Below are positions 60,201 to 64,000 of a stretch of DNA of 64,000 nt, piece after piece (the stretch's first letter is position 1; each line of letters begins with the position of its first letter). The stretch is from contig NC_086027.1 in the NCBI RefSeq assembly GCF_036323735.1, positions 91,334,662 through 91,398,661 of the forward strand, written 5' to 3'. The notes beneath the pieces are model-generated. The model saw nothing but the letters and a program-made list of their open reading frames with translations, had not been told where the DNA came from and did not search any database. This DNA is from Rattus norvegicus (taxonomy: Eukaryota; Chordata; Mammalia; Rodentia; Muridae). The position numbers were made by a program, and so were the translations under genes.

Positions 60201-63200
60201 AGAAGCTGCTTTTGGAGTGCTTCAAATACTCAGTGAAGTTCTTTCGACATCACCTTGTGCACCCTTGGCACCAATGGCAGAACAGAAAGTACACAGAAAA
60301 GCACCCAGTGCAACCCTGCGCTTGCAGGCAGGAAACAGGCTACCAAGTGGATTATTTGAATATTCTTGACCTTCTTCATTACAGAGATGGGTGGGTTTAA
60401 GGTTAATTCTCAGACTAATACTGTTGTTTAAGGGTTGATGACACATTGACAGAATACTTGTCTGATCTTTGGGATGGGACTGCTGGTGCCAAGGATTGGA
60501 TCCAGGGCTCGGGTCCTCTCCAGAGTTACCTCACAAGCACAAAAAATCATTTTAATTAAGGACATAACACAGCTTCCCCAAAGGTTACAAAATGTTTGAA
60601 AATCAAAACTAATCATAACTACACTCTGACCTTAAAGAGTGTAGAAGTCTGGGCTCTACGAAATACCATATGATGTTTGGTTTTCTTGTGCTGTCCACTT
60701 CAATTTACTCTAGTGGATGATTAGGGGCAGGGTTGCGGACACTGACCTTAGACCTTTATTGGTTGGCAGATGTAACAGTAACTGACAAGTATATTCCTAT
60801 GGGGAAACACAAAGGATATTTCTTTTAAAGGTTACAACAGTATTACTGTGAGTTCATGCATTAACTGTGAATCATGAGAACAAGAAAAACCACTGGGCTG
60901 TTGTCATGAGACCAGTGCTGGTTTTCAGGACTCATTTTACTGGACAGAAGGTATTTCTAAGTGCGACTGGTCTCATCTTATTCAGTTGGTTTGTGATAAT
61001 GACCTTGAACTGTATTTATGACAGGACTTTCAGGGACAGAAAGGCGATGAGGGAGAGAGGGGTGAACCTGGACCTCCTGGACCCTCGGTAGGTCTTTTCA
61101 GTCCTTTTGTTCCTATGACACATAAAGCTTAGTTCATATTGTTAGGGATATTTTTATCCTTTGACAATTGTATGCACTGATACATTTTGTCTCCATTATA
61201 TCCACCCAGACTTCCCTCCCTACTCCTGCTGCCCCTCTGACCATGCCCCCTACCACCTTTATACCTCATTGTTTATCAATAACACACCCAGTTCAGTTAG
61301 GTCAACCTTCAATATTTTGATGAGTGTTCAACCTTTAAATATTGATGTTCACTAAAACGCAAAGCCCAGGAATGTTCTAGAAGTATTTCGCGGCCATCTC
61401 TAGATGAAATCTCTGCACTATTTTATATGTGTGACCTGCCAATACCAGCAGCTTTTGAATATCTATTTAAAGCTAATTCTTAGAATAATTTGTCTTTTAC
61501 ATTATTCAGTTTTAAATATGGCCAGTAGGAGAAACAAATTATTTTAATCAGTTTAAAAAACAGTCATTTCTAAAGCATTTCATAACTCTAATCGTACAGG
61601 GACCACCTGGAGACTCCTATGGATCAGAAAAGGGTGCTCCTGGAGAGCCTGGTCCTCGGGTAAGGTGTTAATTCAGGAGCATGTGCAATCCAGGAGAGGC
61701 AGAGCTTGGACTCTTTGGGTTACAGAGTAAGATGCTTCAACTAGCTGGGTTGCTTGTTTGTTTGTTTGTTTTAATGTATTTAAATTTTGGTGCGATTTAT
61801 TTTTTATCTGGAAAAACTAAAACAAGCATCAGGGACTTCAGAAGCTGAGAGTTGGAGCAGGAATCTCTCCAGCTCACCTCTGCTCTTCTCTGGGCACCAA
61901 CCCTATTCTGTCCAGCAAAGGATGAGCATCAGGGAAAGGCGGGAAGAATGAGATAGCACCCCAGACAACTTCAGGCTAATGACATCGAAGAAAAAAAAAC
62001 TACAGCCATGTGCATGTGTGTGTGCACACATGTAGGCAGGCACGCACGCACGCGTGCGCACACACACACACACACACACGCACGCACGCACACACGCACG
62101 CACTCACACACGCACGCACATGCACGGGCGCGCGCACGCAGAGATTCAAGATCAGATTGACCTAGCTTGCTCTTTTGTCTCACTCTGGAACAACAGCTAT
62201 GGCCACAGCAGAAAGGTCTTTGATTGGCTAGTCAGTGATCTCCTGTGAGTGACAGCTCATCAGAACCAACCAGATTGAAGACAGAACAACAGGGGATAGT
62301 GTGTCTCTAAGTGGGATGCTGAGAACACAGAAGCAGCGGGGCCCAGTTCCCCCACTCAGCCCCATCTGAGAAGATTTAAACAGACATAGCATGTAGAAAC
62401 TCTAAAAAGCAAACGTTCAGGAGGAGAAACTGGAGTGGGGGTATTCGAGGAAAAACAATTCAGCTTGCCGGACTTTTACTCCTATCAGAAAGGGTCCATA
62501 GCATAGGATTTCATTAAGACCACATCTGCCGAGAAACCGCAATATGCTTTAGATACTTATGTATTTTAATATTCACTAGGATTTAAGAAAGTGCATTTCA
62601 AAGCAACATGTTGTAAACATTCTCTTCTTTCTAACTTATTTACCTCTCTGCTTGGTGCTTCCCTGGTTCCCTTTCCACGATGGACATGAACTCAAAGCTT
62701 AACTTCTCTCCCTCATTTTGACTCTAACCACTGATCCTGCCCGCCTTCCACCTTCTACCTTCCCTGGTACAAGATGCCCATTGCTGTTCAGTGACTAGGA
62801 GTCTTACTTTATAAAATCCAACAGTCAGTGAGGAAGCTCCCTGAAGCTTTCTTGTCCCGTGTTAAAAGGAGACTATAGCATGGATGTTTTCTGTTTACTA
62901 AAGTTAACCCGTTTATTAACGTTAGTGTTTTTGATTTAGGGAAAACCTGGAAAAGACGGTGCTCCCGGCTTCCCTGGCACTGAGGTAGGACATGCCTGTT
63001 GATAATCGTGGAAGAAGCAGCGATAGCCGATGAAGGTTAGCTAAGGGTCCTCAGGCAGTTTCAGCTTTTAAAGACTACATTGGGTTCGGCAGCCCCACTG
63101 TGGAAAGATCAACTGAGCACGCTTAAAACAGCAAGTACTGCTCGATCAGACGCGGTGAGCATAGAAGCTGTTCTCTCCGAGACAGTGTGGGTGCCTGCGG

Positions 63201-63674
63201 CTGAGGGGGGTGGTTAGTTGGAAGGACAGGAAGTGGTTAGTCTGTGAGTACTTTAAATTTACTCCCAGGCACCGTCTCACAGTAAGGGAACTATAATCGG
63301 CACTGGTGTATTGCCTACTTAAAAAAATAGCTAAGGGGGTTTTTAACACCGTAATGAAACCGGGGGTGGGTATATGCTAGTTTCCCGCCCTGCTCAGTAC
63401 ACCAAGCACGCAGCCTCGTAGATACAATGTGATTATATCTATCACAACCAGTGCGATCTGGAAACATCCATTGTATACCAGATACACAGCTGTTACATGT
63501 TGATTTTGAAAATAACTTTTAAATATTTAAGAGTTAAATAAGTTCCGACTGCACGTGCTTCGACACAAACACAATCGCCTCATGTCTTTAGATCTGCTGT
63601 CCTTTTATCTTTTTCTGCAGGGAGCCAAGGGAACCAGAGGCTTTCCTGGGTTGAGGGGTGAAGCCGGCATTAAG
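44879..63674 (+). CDS. Col4a3: Collagen alpha-3(IV) chain, partial (exons 2-17 of a longer gene)
   Basis: Sixteen exons join in phase 0 into 300 uninterrupted codons: 44879-44935, 46305-46394, 50000-50044, 51299-51343, 52279-52341, 52962-53015, 53737-53763, 54633-54710, 56394-56456, 56566-56601, 58285-58326, 58492-58569, 61025-61087, 61600-61659, 62940-62984, 63621-63674. All borders are AG/GT. The product starts with the four-cysteine end of the 7S region (GCVCEGKGKCLC), then Gly-X-Y repeats with short interruptions. Exon sizes and residues match my recollection of human and mouse COL4A3 residues 30-329 without gaps, which separates it from COL4A1, A2, A4, A5 and A6. The chain pairs with alpha-4 and alpha-5(IV) in the heterotrimer of glomerular, alveolar, cochlear and ocular basement membranes. 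The signal peptide (exon 1), the rest of the helix and the NC1 domain lie outside the window. Exon lengths (27-90 nt) are irregular, typical of type IV rather than fibrillar collagens. No frameshift or in-frame stop is seen. Confidence 0.97.
45321..45339 (-). promoter_or_regulatory. Near-consensus CTCF motif in intron 2
   Basis: The minus-strand 19-mer TCGCCACCAGGGGGCGGTC matches the known vertebrate CTCF consensus TGGCCACCAGGGGGCGCTA at 16 of 19 positions, including the whole CCACCAGGGGGCG core. It lies 386 bp after exon 2 in non-repetitive sequence, so it is not one of the CTCF motifs spread by rodent B2 SINEs. Occupancy cannot be judged from sequence. Confidence 0.75.
46305..46394 (+). CDS. 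Col4a3: Col4a3 exon 3: Gly-X-Y
   Basis: 90 nt, 30 codons, phase 0/0, human residues 49-78. Ten perfect Gly-X-Y triplets starting GEIGFPGPPGFPGQKG and ending GPQGPK. Acceptor ttttaacag, donor gtatgt. It is the largest exon in the window. Confidence 0.97.
48181..48490 (+). mobile_element. B3-type SINE with (CA)n tail in intron 3
   Basis: aaggatggggagatggctca, gaggacctgagcttagatcc, tggagctcctggccagccag and aatctgacttccacatgtac lead to (CA)n at 48436-48483. Confidence 0.8.
48655..48775 (-). mobile_element. Truncated B1 SINE, antisense
   Basis: agaccaggctggcctggaac, tcacagagatccacctgcct and aagtactgggactaaggtgt. Confidence 0.85.
50000..50044 (+). CDS. Col4a3: Col4a3 exon 4: Gly-X-Y
   Basis: 45 nt, 15 codons, phase 0/0, human residues 79-93: GSPGLPGLTGPKGIR. 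Acceptor ggatctag; the donor is gttagt, with T at +3, weaker than its neighbours. It follows the longest intron between exons here (3605 bp). Confidence 0.96.
50396..50480 (+). repeat. (GGAA)n then (GGGA)n microsatellite in intron 4
   Basis: ggaa units at 50398-50460 followed by ggga units to 50480, about 350 bp after exon 4. GGAA repeats are tandem ETS-family cores. Confidence 0.95.
50588..50735 (+). mobile_element. B1 SINE in intron 4
   Basis: gccaggtgtggtgactcaca, ctcaagaggctgaggcagga and gttatatagagtgagacctt. Confidence 0.8.
50795..51115 (+). mobile_element. Old SINE debris around a (GATA)n tract
   Basis: gtgcttgaggtgctagtctg and ttacctgagtgcaatttgag resemble a tRNA-derived SINE. (GATA)n occupies 50862-50909, and cgttcgagaccagcctaggc at 51045-51064 is a B1 fragment. 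Confidence 0.5.
51299..51343 (+). CDS. Col4a3: Col4a3 exon 5: Gly-X-Y
   Basis: 45 nt, 15 codons, phase 0/0, human residues 94-108: GITGLPGFAGPPGLP. Acceptor cttacatttag, donor gtaagt. A (TG)n tract begins 14 nt after the exon end, inside the zone where UG-binding splicing factors act. Confidence 0.96.
51356..51712 (+). repeat. (TG)n / UG-rich tract just after the exon 5 donor
   Basis: About 350 bp of nearly pure T/G/A sequence with long (TG)n runs at 51360-51389 and 51655-51707, starting 14 nt after the exon 5 donor. In the transcript this is UG-rich RNA, the preferred ligand of TDP-43 and CELF proteins. Confidence 0.9.
52019..52152 (+). repeat. 69-bp tandem duplication in intron 5
   Basis: Copy 1 starts agctaatatgttttatttgc at 52019 and copy 2 at 52088. 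Over the shared 65 bp I see one mismatch (atgatttaa versus atggtttaa). It ends about 126 bp before the exon 6 acceptor. Confidence 0.93.
52279..52341 (+). CDS. Col4a3: Col4a3 exon 6: Gly-X-Y with a helical cysteine
   Basis: 63 nt, 21 codons, phase 0/0, human residues 109-129, ending GLAGLPGCNGSK. The Cys in a Gly-X-Y triplet (residue 126) is conserved with human GCSGSK and mouse GCNGSK. Acceptor tctttttctag, donor gtatgt. Confidence 0.97.
52962..53015 (+). CDS. Col4a3: Col4a3 exon 7: Gly-X-Y
   Basis: 54 nt, 18 codons, phase 0/0, human residues 130-147: GEQGFPGIPGTPGYAGLP. Residue 141 is Pro (codon 52995-52997); the human common variant L141P lies at this position. Acceptor atgtcttctag, donor gtaagt. 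Confidence 0.97.
53737..53763 (+). CDS. Col4a3: Col4a3 exon 8: 27-nt microexon
   Basis: 27 nt, 9 codons, phase 0/0, human residues 148-156: GPDGLKGQK. It was found by its acceptor (ctctttcctag), its donor (gtgagt) and its match to the chain; it is too short to detect as an ORF alone. Confidence 0.96.
54234..54301 (+). repeat. (CA)n/(CACACACG)n microsatellite in intron 8
   Basis: CA run with regularly spaced CG variants (cgcacacacgcacac). Confidence 0.95.
54633..54710 (+). CDS. Col4a3: Col4a3 exon 9: first helix interruption
   Basis: 78 nt, 26 codons, phase 0/0, human residues 157-182. It starts GKPAQGEDGEFNGKGDPG, an imperfect Gly-X-Y stretch that forms the first clear interruption, then resumes a regular helix. 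Residue 162 is Gly; human has the common E162G variant here. Acceptor ctgcctttaag, donor gtacaa, a weak donor after position +4. Confidence 0.96.
56394..56456 (+). CDS. Col4a3: Col4a3 exon 10: Pro-rich Gly-X-Y
   Basis: 63 nt, 21 codons, phase 0/0, human residues 183-203, ending GPPGPPGFF. Proline-rich triplets indicate a stable helix segment. Acceptor ttctaacttcaag, donor gtgagt. Only 109 bp of intron separate it from exon 11. Confidence 0.97.
56566..56601 (+). CDS. Col4a3: Col4a3 exon 11: Gly-X-Y
   Basis: 36 nt, 12 codons, phase 0/0, human residues 204-215: GFPGAMGPRGPK. Acceptor ccttttctag, donor gtaagt. Confidence 0.96.
57757..57812 (+). repeat. (GGGA)n microsatellite in intron 11
   Basis: Repeated gggagggagggag. 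A second GGGA-rich tract lies at 57924-57966 on the other side of the exon 13 donor duplicate. Confidence 0.93.
57834..57925 (+). repeat. Diverged duplicate of the exon 13 3' end and donor
   Basis: 92 bp in intron 11 match 58559-58655, which covers the last 11 nt of exon 13, its splice donor and 86 bp of intron 13. Both read aatcg|gtaagtct and share gcctttgtttctgggaaag. I count about 6 mismatches and 5 gap bases. The copy lies between two (GGGA)n tracts, as if inserted into the microsatellite. The duplicate keeps an intact 5' splice site at 57844/57845. Confidence 0.9.
58285..58326 (+). CDS. Col4a3: Col4a3 exon 12: Gly-X-Y with a 4-residue spacer
   Basis: 42 nt, 14 codons, phase 0/0, human residues 216-229: GRMGDSTIGQEGEK. 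The GDSTIG spacing is an interruption shared with human GERVIG and mouse GDSVIG. Acceptor gttttctaacag, donor gtatgt. Intron 12 is only 165 bp. Confidence 0.96.
58492..58569 (+). CDS. Col4a3: Col4a3 exon 13: main non-collagenous interruption
   Basis: 78 nt, 26 codons, phase 0/0, human residues 230-255. Four Gly-X-Y triplets lead into GPVIFTLRHPYRKS, the start of a long interruption that ends in exon 14. Human residue 253 is an N-glycosylated Asn (sequon NRT) and mouse, as I recall, has NKS; this sequence has RKS, so the sequon is absent. Acceptor cttgtctttag, donor gtaagt. The 3' end and donor are duplicated in intron 11 (57834-57925). Confidence 0.97.
58559..58655 (+). repeat. Second member of the exon 13 donor duplication
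   Basis: Functional copy: end of exon 13 plus its donor and early intron 13. The paralogous copy is 725 bp upstream at 57834-57925. Confidence 0.88.
60104..60201 (+). mobile_element. ID element in intron 13
   Basis: ggttcaggatttagctcagt through ggttcggtcccagctctag with an A-rich tail. The flanks gaagccgcctttgg and gaagctgcttttgg form a 14-bp target duplication with two mismatches. Sense orientation relative to Col4a3. Confidence 0.92.
61025..61087 (+). CDS. Col4a3: Col4a3 exon 14: Gly-X-Y resumes
   Basis: 63 nt, 21 codons, phase 0/0, human residues 256-276: DFQGQKGDEGERGEPG then PPGPS. It is the only exon here that does not begin with Gly, because the interruption crosses the exon junction, as in human and mouse. 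Acceptor gtatttatgacag, donor gtaggt. Confidence 0.96.
61600..61659 (+). CDS. Col4a3: Col4a3 exon 15: short double interruption
   Basis: 60 nt, 20 codons, phase 0/0, human residues 277-296: GPPGDSYGSEKGAPGEPGPR. The GDSYGSEKG spacing (two 4-residue steps) is conserved with human GESYGSEKG. Acceptor aatcgtacag, donor gtaagg. Confidence 0.97.
62036..62142 (+). repeat. (CA)n/(CGCA)n/(CG)n Z-DNA-type tract in intron 15
   Basis: gcacgcacgcacgcgtgcgc, (CA)n, alternating cgcacgcacacacgcacgca and gggcgcgcgcacgc. It is almost entirely alternating pyrimidine-purine and unusually CpG-rich for this window. Confidence 0.93.
62940..62984 (+). CDS. Col4a3: Col4a3 exon 16: Gly-X-Y
   Basis: 45 nt, 15 codons, phase 0/0, human residues 297-311: GKPGKDGAPGFPGTE. 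Acceptor gtttttgatttag, donor gtagga. Confidence 0.96.
63621..63674 (+). CDS. Col4a3: Col4a3 exon 17: Gly-X-Y, last exon in the window
   Basis: 54 nt, 18 codons, phase 0/0, human residues 312-329: GAKGTRGFPGLRGEAGIK. Residue 326 (codon 63663-63665) is Ala; human has Asp with the common D326Y variant. Acceptor ctttttctgcag, donor gtaata, a weak donor. Exon 18 lies beyond 64000. Confidence 0.96.
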
Positions 63675-64000
63675 GTAATATCCCATCTTTAGCTTTTTCC
63701 AACAGGTTGGCCAATGCCTACGCTAGTTGACATTGAGTAAAAGTAAAATCTCCAAGTCTGTCTCCTGAGGTTTGAGCATACAATGAAAACTGTTGGCATC
63801 ACTAAGCTGAATGCCCTCAGATATTCCTACCTGATCCCAAAGTTGCTCCTGGAAAATGGGCGCGAGTCCCACTTCACAGACGAGAAGGCCGTCTTCTTCT
63901 TCTTATGGGGTGCCTATCACACACCAGGCTTTTGTGGGTGTTCCTCCTTCCTTACCGATCCCTTCCAGGCTGTCTGATCCATTCCTGTCTTAACCAGGAA

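Overview
This is mammalian, almost certainly rat (Rattus), nuclear DNA. It carries rodent-only interspersed repeats: young ID (BC1-type) SINEs, B1, B2, B3 and B4 SINEs, Lx/L1 tails, MaLR-type solo LTRs and a URR1 DNA element. Microsatellites are dense, mostly (CA)n/(GT)n with some (CT)n, (GATA)n and (GGAA)n. Genes are split by GT-AG introns and no prokaryotic gene is present.

The only gene I can support is on the + strand in the last 19 kb: the 5' part of Col4a3, the collagen alpha-3(IV) chain of glomerular, alveolar and other specialised basement membranes (the Goodpasture antigen chain, mutated in Alport syndrome). Sixteen consecutive coding exons, equivalent to exons 2-17 of the human and mouse genes, lie between 44879 and 63674. 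All are phase 0 with GT-AG borders, together 900 nt = 300 codons, aligning without gaps to human residues 30-329. They encode the cysteine-bearing end of the 7S region and the first part of the interrupted Gly-X-Y helix. Exon 1 (5'UTR and signal peptide), the promoter shared head-to-head with Col4a4, and all exons after 17 are outside the window.

Layout: 1-44878 is read as the distal part of the very long intron 1. It has no supported exon and is a mosaic of SINEs, LTRs, L1 tails, satellites and unique DNA. Notable elements are a 0.8-kb CA/CCA satellite at 29906-30706 with higher-order structure, a polypyrimidine satellite near 32.0 kb, a perfect 4 x 18-bp minisatellite at 36225 holding eight CACCTG E-boxes, a strong hairpin at 27171, a G-quadruplex-type tract at 29546 and a GC-richer candidate regulatory segment near 38.1 kb. 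44879-64000 is the exon-bearing part. Its introns contain a near-consensus CTCF motif (45321), a long UG-rich tract starting 14 nt after the exon 5 donor, a 69-bp tandem duplication in intron 5, and in intron 11 a partial duplicate of the exon 13 3' end with an intact copy of its splice donor.

I found no new multi-gene system. The items most worth checking are the E-box minisatellite (ZEB1 is a known repressor of COL4A3), the CTCF site, the duplicated exon 13 donor, and the apparent loss in rat of the conserved N253 glycosylation sequon at the edge of that duplicated segment.
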